A stretch of DNA of 64,000 bases from Flavobacterium sp. SM15 (GCF_022012335.1 NZ_JAKLTO010000002.1:124001-188000); one strand, 5' to 3'. Counted from the first letter of the stretch, positions 38,588-47,635 are shown. Numbers and translations: made by a program. Notes: generated by a model from the letters alone, not told the origin.

Positions 38588-39760
38588 TTAGTGCTTCACA
38601 GCTGGCTTATAATCCTGTTTATCAATGATCATCTTTGACAGAATCTCTTTCAAAATTTCAGACGTTCCACCACCGATTGGTCCTAAACGACTATCCCTCA
38701 ACAAACGAGCCAACGGATATTCTTCCATGTAACCATAGCCCCCTAACATTTGCAAACAATCGTAAATTGCTTGATCAGCAACTTTGGTTGATTTCAATTT
38801 AGCCATTGTAGCTTCTTTTACTACATATTCTCCTTGATTCAAACGAGCCACCGCTGCATAATTAAACAATTTACAATGTTCCACTTCGGTTGCATGCTCT
38901 ACCATGGTGTGTCTTAAGGCCTGGAACTTATCTATAGTTCTTCCAAAAGCTTCACGCTCAGACATGTATCCAATAGTATACTCTAGGGCATATTCCGCTC
39001 TAGCATGTGCATTAATCGCCATGATTAAACGCTCTAAAGCAAAGTGCTGCATGATATATGGAAATCCTTTTCCTTCTTCTCCCATCAAATTTTCTGCCGG
39101 AATTTCAACATTATCAAATGCAATTTCCGCCGTATCGGAAGCTCTCCATCCTAATTTATCCAGCTTTGTAGCAGAAATCCCTTTAAGATTACTGTCTACC
39201 AAAAACATACTAATCCCTTTATTCCCAAGCTCAGGATTTGTTTTAGCCGCCACTACGTAATAGTCTGCATAAACACCATTAGTAATAAAGGTCTTGGAAC
39301 CGTTAATAATATATTTGTCTCCGCTCTTTACCGCTGTTGTACGCATCCCCGCAACATCACTTCCTCCAAAAGGTTCCGTAATACACAAAGCACCAATCTT
39401 ATCACCTGAAATGCTTGCAGTCAAATACTCTTGCTTGATTCGCTCATCGCCTTCTGCGTTTAAATGCGTCATTGCCAAATAAGCATGGGCCCACATGGCA
39501 GCTGCAAAACCAGATGATTTAATTTTTTGAAGTTCTTCTAAAAAAACCACTGTATAAAACAAATCCAAGTTCATTCCGCCGTAAGCCTCAGGATAACGCA
39601 ATCCAAAGAAACCCATTTCGCCGAATTTTTTCCATATGAATCGTTCGATGGTTCCTGTTTTTTCCCATTTCTCAATATGAGGAACAACTTCCTTTTGTAA
39701 AAAATCTCGAAAACTCTCTCTAAATAACTGATGCTCTTCTGTAAAATAAACTGAATTCAT
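38588..39760 (-). CDS. Acyl-CoA dehydrogenase
   Basis: This 390-residue flavoprotein introduces a trans-2 double bond into acyl-CoA and passes electrons to ETF. The family signature LCITEPFGGSDVAGMRTTA is present, then FITNGVYADYYVVAAKT and, near the C-terminus, LQMLGGYGYMEEYPLARLLRDSR. At the place where short-chain enzymes have the catalytic Glu in an EGT motif, this protein reads IGGGTSEI. The base must then come from elsewhere, as in the isovaleryl and long-chain subgroups. Chain length cannot be told. It lies 23 nt downstream of the HhH protein gene. Confidence 0.93.
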   Translation of the reverse strand: MNSVYFTEEHQLFRESFRDFLQKEVVPHIEKWEKTGTIERFIWKKFGEMGFFGLRYPEAYGGMNLDLFYTVVFLEELQKIKSSGFAAAMWAHAYLAMTHLNAEGDERIKQEYLTASISGDKIGALCITEPFGGSDVAGMRTTAVKSGDKYIINGSKTFITNGVYADYYVVAAKTNPELGNKGISMFLVDSNLKGISATKLDKLGWRASDTAEIAFDNVEIPAENLMGEEGKGFPYIMQHFALERLIMAINAHARAEYALEYTIGYMSEREAFGRTIDKFQALRHTMVEHATEVEHCKLFNYAAVARLNQGEYVVKEATMAKLKSTKVADQAIYDCLQMLGGYGYMEEYPLARLLRDSRLGPIGGGTSEILKEILSKMIIDKQDYKPAVKH

Positions 39761-39783
39761 TTTGGTTTGTAGTGTTTGTTTGT

Positions 39784-40671
39784 TTAAAAGTCCAAATATA
39801 AGGCAATTATATCGACTTTTTCAACTGGAAAATTCTTAATTTTTATTAAATCTTCCTTGGAATTAATTTGCCCATTCATACTTCGAAAAGTGACAATCTC
39901 CTTAGCAAGAGGATATCTGAAGTAAGGAAATTGCTGAAGCTCTTTCATCGAGAGACTGTTGATTGAAATCTTTTTCACCTGAGGCGCAGACAAAATTTTA
40001 AAATGCTCATTTAATTTTCCGATCACCTCTGCAGACAACCCCCAAACATCCCCCATCTGATCCATACTCACAAAAGCACCGAATTTCTCTTTTTCTTTCA
40101 AAATACGTGCAGACAAACCTTCCCCAATGCCATAAATTTCCATTAAATCCTCCTTAGAAGCTTGATTAATGTCCAAAATTTTAATTTTCGATTTCATAGC
40201 AATGTTCTTTTTATAAAACGCAGTTTGGTTAAACCCTTTCGCTTTGTGTTTTACCCAATCCGGAAATTTAAAATTAGGCGAAATTTTCGCAAGCAACTCA
40301 TCGGAAACACCCGTTACCTTTTGAAAATCTTCAGCAGAATTAACGTATTGATTTTTGGATCTGAATTTATGCAGTCTGTCAATTTCCGAAACAGACATCC
40401 CCAAAACATATCCTTTGTAATCGGAGATAAAATTAGGATTGAAAGGATAAATCTTTAGTCTTTCAGTTCCCTTGAGTACTTTTAAACTGTCAATTTTACC
40501 TTGAAGTGAAAGCCATTCTTTCTCAGATTCCGAATCTTCTTCCTTAGTAAAGACTGAATTCGAAAAGCAAAAGCAATAAACCACCTGAGTAAACAGCATG
40601 AGCAGCAACAAGGCGAAAACCCCGCCTCGTTGTTCGCGTGTGAATTGCACGCTTAAACCATTATTTTTCAT
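39784..40671 (-). CDS. Helix-hairpin-helix (ComEA-like) protein
   Basis: This 295-residue protein has one N-terminal membrane helix (VFALLLLMLFTQVVYCF) and then several helix-hairpin-helix units. The clearest are INQASKEDLMEIYGIGEGLSARIL in the middle, with the GIG hairpin, and INSLSMKELQQFPYFRYPLAKEIV near the end. Two weaker units precede (DFQKVTGVSDELLAKI). HhH domains bind DNA without sequence preference, and ComEA-type proteins hold incoming DNA in natural transformation. The membrane anchor is compatible with that role, but no other competence genes are nearby. The function remains open. Confidence 0.8.
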   Translation of the reverse strand: MKNNGLSVQFTREQRGGVFALLLLMLFTQVVYCFCFSNSVFTKEEDSESEKEWLSLQGKIDSLKVLKGTERLKIYPFNPNFISDYKGYVLGMSVSEIDRLHKFRSKNQYVNSAEDFQKVTGVSDELLAKISPNFKFPDWVKHKAKGFNQTAFYKKNIAMKSKIKILDINQASKEDLMEIYGIGEGLSARILKEKEKFGAFVSMDQMGDVWGLSAEVIGKLNEHFKILSAPQVKKISINSLSMKELQQFPYFRYPLAKEIVTFRSMNGQINSKEDLIKIKNFPVEKVDIIALYLDF

Positions 40672-40682
40672 AAAAAAGGGAA

Positions 40683-40910
40683 TTACAAATCGAAAACCGA
40701 ACTGCGCTTAGTATAAATCATATCTTTTAACCGAAGTAAAAAAGCCAAAGTAAGATAAACCCCGAACCAAAGCCCTACGGTAAAAAAAGAAATGTAAATG
40801 AAAAACAATCGTACACTTGTGGTTCGCATACCAAGTTTGTCTGCGAAACGAGAAGAAACTTCAAAACCGTGCTTCTCAAAAAAATGCCGTATATCTGTGA
40901 CGAATCCCAT
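40683..40910 (-). CDS. PspC-domain membrane protein
   Basis: This small 75-residue protein has the PspC fold: an N-terminal helix (DIRHFFEKHGFEVSSRFADKLGM, a winged-like segment) and a hydrophobic hairpin (RLFFIYISFFTVGLWFGVYLTLAFLL). PspC proteins act in membrane-stress responses. The small stand-alone form is common in flavobacteria and its role is not established. It lies 11 nt before the HhH gene and 19 nt after the truncated DUF2851 gene. Confidence 0.8.
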   Translation of the reverse strand: MGFVTDIRHFFEKHGFEVSSRFADKLGMRTTSVRLFFIYISFFTVGLWFGVYLTLAFLLRLKDMIYTKRSSVFDL

Positions 40911-40929
40911 ACTTAATATCTTTACAAAT

Positions 40930-41358
40930 TTAAACTAAATCTTCAATTTTCAATGCTCTTTTATCCAAACAACAGGCACATTGGTGAAAATCGTCTAAAG
41001 ATTCATTATAAACATATCCTTCTAAATAATCTTTAAGGAGTAAAACCGGAACTTCAGAACCGTCTTTTCTACTTACAGACTCATCGTACTCGTAGACAAC
41101 ATGTAAAATAGTATTGTTCGATGCATATTCTCTTTCCGAATAATATCGTTTCCAATCGGAGTTCTTAAGATAAACCCCAACATTCCCGGCCCATTTTTGT
41201 CCGTCAAGCACCAAATGAACATTAAAAAAAGTAAAAGGGCTAACTTCCCTATTTTCACCTGAATAGAGAATTATCAGGCTGTCCCCCTGAATTGTTTTGA
41301 GTTCATCGCTAACAAATTTCTTATATTGCCAGAGATATTGTAAAAAAGTTTCTTGCAT
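40930..41358 (-). pseudogene. Truncated DUF2851 family protein
   Basis: This 142-residue product starts at the ATG at 41358; the frame begins at 41379, but a -7 box (TACATTTG) at 41377-41384 makes that earlier start impossible. The first 110 residues match the N-terminus of DUF2851 proteins: ETFLQYLWQYKKF, then FFNVHLVLDGQKWAGNVGV, then KNSDWKRYYSEREY, NTILHVVYEYDESV and SEVPVLLLKDYL. The family is about 420 residues long, so about two thirds are missing. The last 30 residues do not look like the family and the next gene starts 20 nt on. Deletion is likely. The stable open frame means that a short functional product cannot be excluded. Confidence 0.65.
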
Positions 41359-41413
41359 GGCGTAGATATTAAAATTCAAATGTAAGAAATTATTTATAAA
41401 AACAACACGCTAA

Positions 41414-43108
41414 ATGAAAATTATTATTTCCCTTTCGATGCTCTTAAGCGTCCCTTTTTGCTTTGCTCAAAAAAACACCACTCAAACAAACGGATTTAAA
41501 ATAACGTACCTTAAAAGCTCCAACGGGACCCAACTTGAAAATCAAGATCCCATAGCGGTTTTTTCTACCGAAACGGAGTCGCTGATAACAACGGAAAAGT
41601 TTCTTTCGGGAAAAGCAGAATTTCCCTTCGAACAAACTTTTATAGACCATTCAAAAAAAAGACTCGTACAACTTACCCGATTAGGGGAACAGACATCAGT
41701 CGCAACGACTGACAGCACATCAATCCAGAAACAATCCTTTGAGTTTACAGAAGAAACAAAAACTATACTGGGCTACAAATGCAAAAAAGCCACCACAACG
41801 GTCAATTCCAACCATATTGATTTATGGTTTACCAATGATTTAAAAATCAAAGGAGCACCTACCGTTCTTGGACAAAATTTAGGTCTTGTACTGGAAATGA
41901 ATCGAAACAACAACTTTTTGATTACTGCCGTAAAAATTGAAAAGCAAAGAAATCTCAGTCCAAAAAAAATGCTCACAGATGCAAGCAAAGGAAAAAATGA
42001 AAGCGTAGACCTACTAACCTATCGGGACAAAGTATGGAAAAGTCGCTTTACTACAATTCCGGTTTTTGAAAATGAAATTATCAATTTTTCAGACGCCTCC
42101 AAATCCAACGATAGTATCTTACGTTTTGCCAACGGAACTGTAATTGTTAGAAAAATAAAGCTGCCGGTAATAAAAAAAGGAAGTCAAATTTTTATTGATG
42201 TAACCGAACAATCTAACGGAGATGCTTACGACAGAACCGGATCAGTCTTTATTATCCCGACAGACAAAAGCATTTCCTTTTTGGACGGATTGAAAAACGG
42301 AATCAAAACGCTTCCTACATACGAAAATGGCAACACCAAAAAATACCAAGGCGTTGTGCAAACACAAAATTATTCCCCTTTATTAGAGCTAATGCGTTTT
42401 TTTACTCCTTTCGGAATCAAACAATATAATCATCTACAACTAAAGGGTAAAACCTGGGAAGAATCCGTCCCTTATCGACAGGACATTTCAGAACTTCAAT
42501 CTGCACTGGACAACAAAGAAGTCTGGATTGGCGCTTTCATAGGCAATTACGACAAAGGAGGACATAAAATATCAGCCAACATAACCCTACACACAGAAGA
42601 AGGCGCAAAATCCGGAAACAATGTTCTAATTCCGCTGTTTAACACTACCAATGTAATGGAAATGGCCGGTCAGGATTATGCTACCATGTTCGACTCTGAT
42701 AATGGCCTACTGGTAGAATTCGTTTTAGAAAAAGATTTAAAAAATGCCCGTCTTCGTTATATTTCTACCGGTCATGGAGGCTGGGAAAACGGCGACGAAT
42801 ACCTGCAAAAGAAAAACACAATCCTACTGGACAATCAGCAAGTGTATACTTTCATTCCCTGGAGACAAGATTGCGCAACCTATCGACTCTACAATCCGGC
42901 TTCCGGAAATTTCAACAACGGATTATCCTCATCCGATTACAGCCGCTCGAATTGGTGCCCGGGAACAGTAACCAATCCAACCTTAATTGATTTAGGAGAT
43001 TTAAAAGCCGGAAAACATTCCATTCGAATTAAAATTCCTCAAGGCAAGCCTGAAGGAAACAGTTTCAGTGCCTGGAACGTTTCCGGGGTACTTTTAGGTA
43101 GCGAATAG
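41414..43108 (+). CDS. Secreted PNGase F-type peptide-N-glycosidase with GLPGLI-like N-terminal domain
   Basis: This 564-residue secreted protein has a signal peptide ending PFCFAQ. Residues about 20-180 resemble the GLPGLI family of flavobacteria (TILGYKCKKATTTV, then LGQNLGLVLEM). From about 225 to the end is the PNGase F two-domain fold. The first domain has GDAYDRTGSVFI, where Asp273 matches catalytic Asp60 of PNGase F. The second has STGHGGWENGDEYL, where Glu462 matches catalytic Glu206, then IPWRQDC and SRSNWCPGT. PNGase F enzymes remove N-glycans from Asn by cleaving the amide. No T9SS tail is present. It is divergent from the truncated DUF2851 gene and followed by the broken T9SS gene. 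Match to the PNGase F-II subgroup is from memory. Confidence 0.85.
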   Translation: MKIIISLSMLLSVPFCFAQKNTTQTNGFKITYLKSSNGTQLENQDPIAVFSTETESLITTEKFLSGKAEFPFEQTFIDHSKKRLVQLTRLGEQTSVATTDSTSIQKQSFEFTEETKTILGYKCKKATTTVNSNHIDLWFTNDLKIKGAPTVLGQNLGLVLEMNRNNNFLITAVKIEKQRNLSPKKMLTDASKGKNESVDLLTYRDKVWKSRFTTIPVFENEIINFSDASKSNDSILRFANGTVIVRKIKLPVIKKGSQIFIDVTEQSNGDAYDRTGSVFIIPTDKSISFLDGLKNGIKTLPTYENGNTKKYQGVVQTQNYSPLLELMRFFTPFGIKQYNHLQLKGKTWEESVPYRQDISELQSALDNKEVWIGAFIGNYDKGGHKISANITLHTEEGAKSGNNVLIPLFNTTNVMEMAGQDYATMFDSDNGLLVEFVLEKDLKNARLRYISTGHGGWENGDEYLQKKNTILLDNQQVYTFIPWRQDCATYRLYNPASGNFNNGLSSSDYSRSNWCPGTVTNPTLIDLGDLKAGKHSIRIKIPQGKPEGNSFSAWNVSGVLLGSE

Positions 43109-43222
43109 CAAAAAAACATATTAATTGTTGTATTTTATAGGATTTATCTGCTTTTCATCTGTTATTTGACAATATTCAAGCAATCAATACTAAATTGTAA
43201 CATTAATCATAAATTCACTTAT

Positions 43223-44017
43223 ATGAAAAAACTTTACACTTTAGCTTTAGGATTGATTGCCGCTTGTTCTTATGGGCAATTAAGCGAAAACTTTGATGCC
43301 GCAGTGGCATTACCTGTAGGCTGGACTTCATTTGTTGGAACTAACGGAGAAGGAACGGGTTACAATTAGGGTGTAATTGCCTCAACTAGGGCTTATTCCC
43401 CTGGAAATTGTGCTTTTGTTAGATATGAGGTGGTAACAACAACCGCAGAAGATTGGTTAGTAACACCACTTGTTAATTTAACAGATTATACTAATGTATC
43501 TTTGTCTTTTTGGGGTGGTCAGCAGTACACAGCCGACTATGCTACAGAATACACAGTAAGGGTATCAACCACATCACAAACTGACATTAGCTCATTTACA
43601 ACAATTGAAACCTACACAGAAGCCGACTTTGCAACCACAACACCAATTTCCAGCCAAAAAACAGTTGATCTAAGCGCATACAATGGCCAGCAAATTTACA
43701 TTGCTTTTGTGATGAGTCAAAATGATGGAGACAACTGGTTCATCGACGATGTGAACGTAACCGGAACTTTAGGCACAGCAGATTTCAACAACAATTCAGC
43801 AGCTGCTGTTTATCCAAATCCAACTAAAGGATTGATTACCATTACCAATGAAGAAAATATACAGAGTATTGAAGTTTATGGAATTCTTGGCAACCTAATC
43901 AAAACTGTTTCCAGAACAAACAAAGTTGATATAGGCGAACTTGCCAATGGAAGCTATTTAATTAAAATCAAAACCGATCAAGGAGCTGTTCGCACAGAGA
44001 AAGTAATCAAAAACTAA
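43223..44017 (+). pseudogene. T9SS secreted protein with in-frame amber stop
   Basis: Reading from the ATG at 43223, a signal peptide (MKKLYTLALGLIAACSYGQ) leads into a jelly-roll domain of the choice-of-anchor J/cleaved adhesin type (LSENFDAAVALPVGWT). A TAG at 43367-43369 stops it after 48 codons. The same frame then continues open to 44017 with the rest of that domain (EDWLVTPLVNLTDYTNVSLSFW, GDNWFIDDVNV) and a T9SS tail (AVYPNPTKGLITI to TEKVIKN). A TGG to TAG change in what was a Trp codon explains it, given the GTGYN-stop-GVIAST context. It may be a recent inactivation, or a sequencing error. Confidence 0.8.
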
Positions 44018-44041
44018 ACAACCAACACATTTCTTAAAAAA

Positions 44042-44068
44042 AAAAAGAGCCTTTACAAGGCTCTTTTT
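44042..44068. terminator. Bidirectional terminator
   Basis: A 12-bp perfect stem (44042-44053 with 44057-44068) with A and T runs on both sides serves the interrupted T9SS gene on the plus strand and the CBS-domain enzyme on the minus strand. Confidence 0.85.
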
Positions 44069-44080
44069 AGTTAATATGTA

Positions 44081-45442
44081 TTACTTAATTGAATTGATAA
44101 TATCATGCTTGGTTATGATATGGTGTTTTCCGTTTCCTAAATCAACCAAGACTGCTTGATTGTCTTTATTGATCAATTTTGACACTTCTTCCACCGAAGT
44201 TTCTAATTTCACAATCGGAAAAGGCGCTCCCATAACTTCACGAATTGGCTTCTCTGCAACGTTTTTATCGGCTACATAACTTTGGAATAAATCCGTTTCA
44301 TCAACAGATCCAACAAATCCATTAATGTCGATTACCGGAATTTGAGAGATTTTGTGCTTACGCATACGCTCAATTGCATGAGACACCAACTCTTCGGTAC
44401 GAACAACTACCAAAGGCTTGTCAATGTGCTCCTGAATCAAATCTTCCGCCTTGGTTACTTCATCTTCCAAATAACCTCTTTCACGCATCCAATCATCGTT
44501 AAACATCTTACCAACATAACGGGAACCCGAATCATGGAAAAGAACTACCACTACATCATCCGGACCAAATTTATCTTTTAACTGCAACAAACCTTTGATA
44601 GCGGCTCCGGAAGAGTTCCCTACGAAAAGTCCTTCTTCTAAAGCTAATTTACGGGTATAAACCGCTGCGTCTTTATCAGTAACTTTAGTAAAGCCGTCAA
44701 TTAAATCGAAGTTTACGTTCTCTGGAAGAATGTCTTCACCAATGCCTTCAGTTACATAAGAATAAACCTCGTTCTCATCGAAAATCCCGGTTTCTTTGTA
44801 TTTTTTGAAAACAGAGCCATACGTATCAACTCCCCAAATTTTCACTTTTGGATTGTGCTCTTTCAAATATTTAGCAACACCGGAAATTGTTCCTCCTGTA
44901 CCTACACCTACCACAAAATGCGTAACTTTTCCATCGGTTTGATCCCAAATTTCAGGGCCGGTTTGCTCGTAGTTTGCTTTAGTATTCGACATATTGTCGT
45001 ACTGATTAACATACCACCCGTTAGGGGTTTCTTCTGCTAATCTTCTGGAAACCGAGTAGTATGAACGAGGATCTGTTGGTTCTACATCGGTAGGACAGAC
45101 AACCACTTTAGCCCCAACAGCTCTTAAAATATCCATTTTCTCCTTGGATTGCTTGTCTGTTATTACACAAATAAGTTTATATCCTTTGATGATCGCCCCT
45201 AAAGCCAATCCCATTCCTGTATTACCCGATGTTCCTTCGATAATGGTTCCTCCGGGTTTTAAACGACCGTCTGCCTCTGCATCTTCAATCATCTTTAAAG
45301 CCATACGGTCTTTACAGGATTGCCCTGGGTTAAAATACTCCACTTTAGCCAAAACCAAGGCTGGAATCTCTGCGGTTATTTTGTTTAGTTTTACCATCGG
45401 AGTATTTCCGATAGTCCCTAAAATATTTTCTACGTATTTCAT
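44081..45442 (-). CDS. Cystathionine beta-synthase/cysteine synthase with C-terminal CBS domains
   Basis: This 453-residue PLP enzyme has an N-terminal fold-type II catalytic domain (about 1-330) with the Schiff-base Lys44 in NPGQSCKDRM, phosphate/substrate motif EGTSGNTGMGLAL, and the PLP phosphate loop VGVGTGGTISG. The C-terminus holds two CBS domains (about 335-453, for example MRKHKISQIPVIDINGFVGS and INKDNQAVLVDLG). The layout is that of cystathionine beta-synthase, which joins serine and homocysteine; an O-acetylserine sulfhydrylase activity is also possible. The Cys before the Lys, where many relatives have Val, is unusual. It has its own promoter and terminator. Confidence 0.9.
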   Translation of the reverse strand: MKYVENILGTIGNTPMVKLNKITAEIPALVLAKVEYFNPGQSCKDRMALKMIEDAEADGRLKPGGTIIEGTSGNTGMGLALGAIIKGYKLICVITDKQSKEKMDILRAVGAKVVVCPTDVEPTDPRSYYSVSRRLAEETPNGWYVNQYDNMSNTKANYEQTGPEIWDQTDGKVTHFVVGVGTGGTISGVAKYLKEHNPKVKIWGVDTYGSVFKKYKETGIFDENEVYSYVTEGIGEDILPENVNFDLIDGFTKVTDKDAAVYTRKLALEEGLFVGNSSGAAIKGLLQLKDKFGPDDVVVVLFHDSGSRYVGKMFNDDWMRERGYLEDEVTKAEDLIQEHIDKPLVVVRTEELVSHAIERMRKHKISQIPVIDINGFVGSVDETDLFQSYVADKNVAEKPIREVMGAPFPIVKLETSVEEVSKLINKDNQAVLVDLGNGKHHIITKHDIINSIK

Positions 45443-45474
45443 TTTATAACTGTTCTTAAAATTAAAGCGAACTG

Positions 45475-45505
45475 CAAATGTATTGATTATTACAATGTTT
45501 CCAAA
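45475..45505 (-). promoter_or_regulatory. Promoter of the CBS-domain enzyme gene
   Basis: The -7 box TACATTTG (45475-45482) and the TTTG -33 box (45502-45505) are separated by 19 nt on the minus strand. This is a very good match to the Bacteroidota promoter consensus, about 33 nt before the ATG. Confidence 0.8.
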
Positions 45506-45520
45506 AAGAAAAGAGGATAG

Positions 45521-45607
45521 TTCTCTAGCCCCGATGGAAGAGTAAATCCTGTTATTTTGTTATCAGGCAAAATAACAGATTGCAACGAACAGCGGGAAAT
45601 TAGTCTG
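45521..45607. ncRNA. Structured intergenic element, copy 1 (possible Flavo-1 RNA)
   Basis: On the plus strand the element opens CTAGCCCCGATGGAAG. It contains an 11-bp perfect hairpin (45549-45559 with 45568-45578, 8-nt loop) and closes with AGCGGGAAATTAG. The opening CCCG pairs with the closing CGGG, and outer CTA pairs with TAG. A second copy with a covarying stem lies at 54812. The frame resembles, from memory, the Flavo-1 RNA motif of flavobacteria. The strand is not established. It lies between the CBS-domain enzyme promoter and the 3' end of the porin gene. Confidence 0.6.
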
Positions 45608-45637
45608 CAAAAAAGCCTAATCTTTCGCTTCAAAAAA

Positions 45638-47536
45638 TTAACTAAAGAAGTCCCAAATCACCCCAAAGCGCACCATGAAATCGCGGTACGGATAATTTGG
45701 CGCCGTGTAATAGTTGTAACCGGTAAAGCTGGAATTGAAATGCTCGGCTTTGAGGAAAACACGAAACGTTCTGATTTTTGCATTGATAAAGAAATCCAAC
45801 ATAGGAAAATCGCCAATTTCTTTCTGGTTTTGAATGTAAAATTCTCCAAGAAGCGGATTGTAGTCGTTGGCTTTGTATTTGGTAAAATAATTAAGCGTCA
45901 CTCCGGTTTGTAAAAACAAAGCTTTTTTAAAGTAGTAATCTGTAAAATACAAACTGTTTCTTGTGGTTAGCTTCGGAACATTTAAAACAGCATCTGCTTG
46001 CTGAACCTGCTGAAACAATACTGTGTTATCCAGAGCCAATTTCCAAAATTTGAATTCTTTACTTCCTTTTACAGATAGATAGTTAATAGTTTTATCGTAT
46101 TGAAACGGCTTTACCAAAAGCTTAGTTGCCAAGCCTTCAGCATTTAAGGCCGCATCGGTATTGGCAAAAAACAAATGATCGTTTAAAACCGTATATTGAA
46201 ACGAAAGATTTGCCCATTGTGTTTTGGCTTCCACTTCAACATTGCTGATTTTTTCGTTTTTGAACGAATTGTACCAATTGTATTCCTTATAATCACTTTG
46301 ATACAAAACATAATTAAGATTAGGAAGCTTATTCATGTTTTGGTATTTCAAAGTAAAACTGTTTTTTTCATCCAACGTATAACGAAGGTTAGCCTCAAGA
46401 GAAGCAAGAGATTGTTTGGTTAAGGAATTTGAAAACATAAGACTTCCTTTCCAGTTAGCTTTTTGATAGTTGTACTGAGCTCCCCAAGTGTTAATGCGGT
46501 CGTTGTTTTTGTTGGGAACCAAACTTCCGCCTTGAAGGGTTACAGAGCGGTAATAAAAATAATTATACTTAAAATCGTCTACAAAAAACTGAAAATCTCC
46601 CAACTTTTCACTAGAATAAGCTACCCCCAATTTATTATACATCCGATTATAACGGGTTTTATTATTGATGGTTGAAGCATAACTGTCTCCGAAACGCGCG
46701 TCTGAAGTCATGGAGAATTCAAAAAACTTATTCTCAAAATTAAACTGATGATTTACAACAAGACTGTTAGGATTCAATTTGCTCAAACGGAAAGAATGAT
46801 CAACAAAATAACGATTTCCTTTAAGTAAAGATTTGGCATCCAAAAAATAAACATTCATACGCGGACGCTCAGCGAAAATATTATCGCCATCCTCAAACTG
46901 AGAAATTGTTTTTATTCCTCCGTTTTCATGATTAAGGATGTCCTGAGCCGTGATATGTGCTTTAAGCATATAACGTTTATCTGTAGTATTGTAACTGGTT
47001 ATAAAACGAAAGTTCCCGGTACTGGAAAGTTGATTTTGATATTTCCCCAAAGAACGTAACCCTTTGTAACCGGCTGCAAAGTTTAAATTCTTAGAAGTAT
47101 TTACTGTAGCAAAAGCATCTAAGTTCTGACCTTGCTCCATAACTGATTTAAAATACAAATCCGAATAAGGAGTTGGCACGTTATAATAGTTGATATCACG
47201 CACTTCAAGATAATTGAAATGCTTTGCAGAAAACCCAAACTCAGGGTACGGATTGAACGCTGTTAATCCGAAATCTAGAGTATTGTAGGTTTGGCCTTCA
47301 TTCAAAAATTGAAGTAAACCAAAAGTATCTTTTCTAAGGTAATTGAATTTATACTCCCTCTGAATGGTTAAAGTAGTATCAACATAGGTAGTATCCTTAT
47401 CCAGCGTAATTATTTTATATAAATCGACCGTTGCTTTTTTTTGAATCTCCGAATTGGAAACTTCATTACCTTCTTGGTTTTGTGAAAAAGCCACCACTGA
47501 AAACAGCAACATGAAATAAATAAAACCTTTGTCCAT
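45638..47536 (-). CDS. Putative outer-membrane porin (Porin_10 family)
   Basis: This 632-residue protein has a signal peptide ending VAFSQ and a body of alternating hydrophobic and polar strands that ends in an aromatic-rich strand (FMVRFGVIWDFFS), as expected of an outer-membrane beta-barrel. Early patterns such as DTFGLLQFLNEGQTYNTLDFG and FNPYPEFGFSAKHFNYLEV match, from memory, the putative porin family of Bacteroidota (Porin_10). The substrate is unknown. The neighbouring element copy 1 lies just beyond its 3' end; I see no standard terminator. Confidence 0.8.
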   Translation of the reverse strand: MDKGFIYFMLLFSVVAFSQNQEGNEVSNSEIQKKATVDLYKIITLDKDTTYVDTTLTIQREYKFNYLRKDTFGLLQFLNEGQTYNTLDFGLTAFNPYPEFGFSAKHFNYLEVRDINYYNVPTPYSDLYFKSVMEQGQNLDAFATVNTSKNLNFAAGYKGLRSLGKYQNQLSSTGNFRFITSYNTTDKRYMLKAHITAQDILNHENGGIKTISQFEDGDNIFAERPRMNVYFLDAKSLLKGNRYFVDHSFRLSKLNPNSLVVNHQFNFENKFFEFSMTSDARFGDSYASTINNKTRYNRMYNKLGVAYSSEKLGDFQFFVDDFKYNYFYYRSVTLQGGSLVPNKNNDRINTWGAQYNYQKANWKGSLMFSNSLTKQSLASLEANLRYTLDEKNSFTLKYQNMNKLPNLNYVLYQSDYKEYNWYNSFKNEKISNVEVEAKTQWANLSFQYTVLNDHLFFANTDAALNAEGLATKLLVKPFQYDKTINYLSVKGSKEFKFWKLALDNTVLFQQVQQADAVLNVPKLTTRNSLYFTDYYFKKALFLQTGVTLNYFTKYKANDYNPLLGEFYIQNQKEIGDFPMLDFFINAKIRTFRVFLKAEHFNSSFTGYNYYTAPNYPYRDFMVRFGVIWDFFS

Positions 47537-47589
47537 AAAATTTATTTAAGCGACAAAGGTAATGAGAAATAGCTTATTTTTTAAAAATA

Positions 47590-47614
47590 AAAAGCCCCGC
47601 AATGCGGGGCTTTT
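47590..47614 (-). terminator. Intrinsic terminator after the SusC/SusD pair
   Basis: An 11-bp perfect GC-rich stem (47590-47600 with 47604-47614) followed on the minus strand by a T-rich tail, 21 nt after the susD-like stop. Confidence 0.9.
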
Positions 47615-47635
47615 CTATTGGAATAAATCTAATGA

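Noticed and set aside
43367..43369. TAG read as pyrrolysine or by a suppressor tRNA
   Set aside because: No pyl genes or suppressor tRNA are visible and no other gene here needs amber read-through; a point mutation or error is simpler.
44081..45442. Cluster of sulfur metabolism genes around the CBS-domain enzyme
   Set aside because: Neighbours are a porin and a broken surface-protein gene; no other sulfur genes are present.
45557..45913. Open frame antisense to the 3' end of the porin gene, overlapping the structured element
   Set aside because: The porin reading frame is strongly supported as a barrel with an aromatic end; this antisense frame has no recognisable features.
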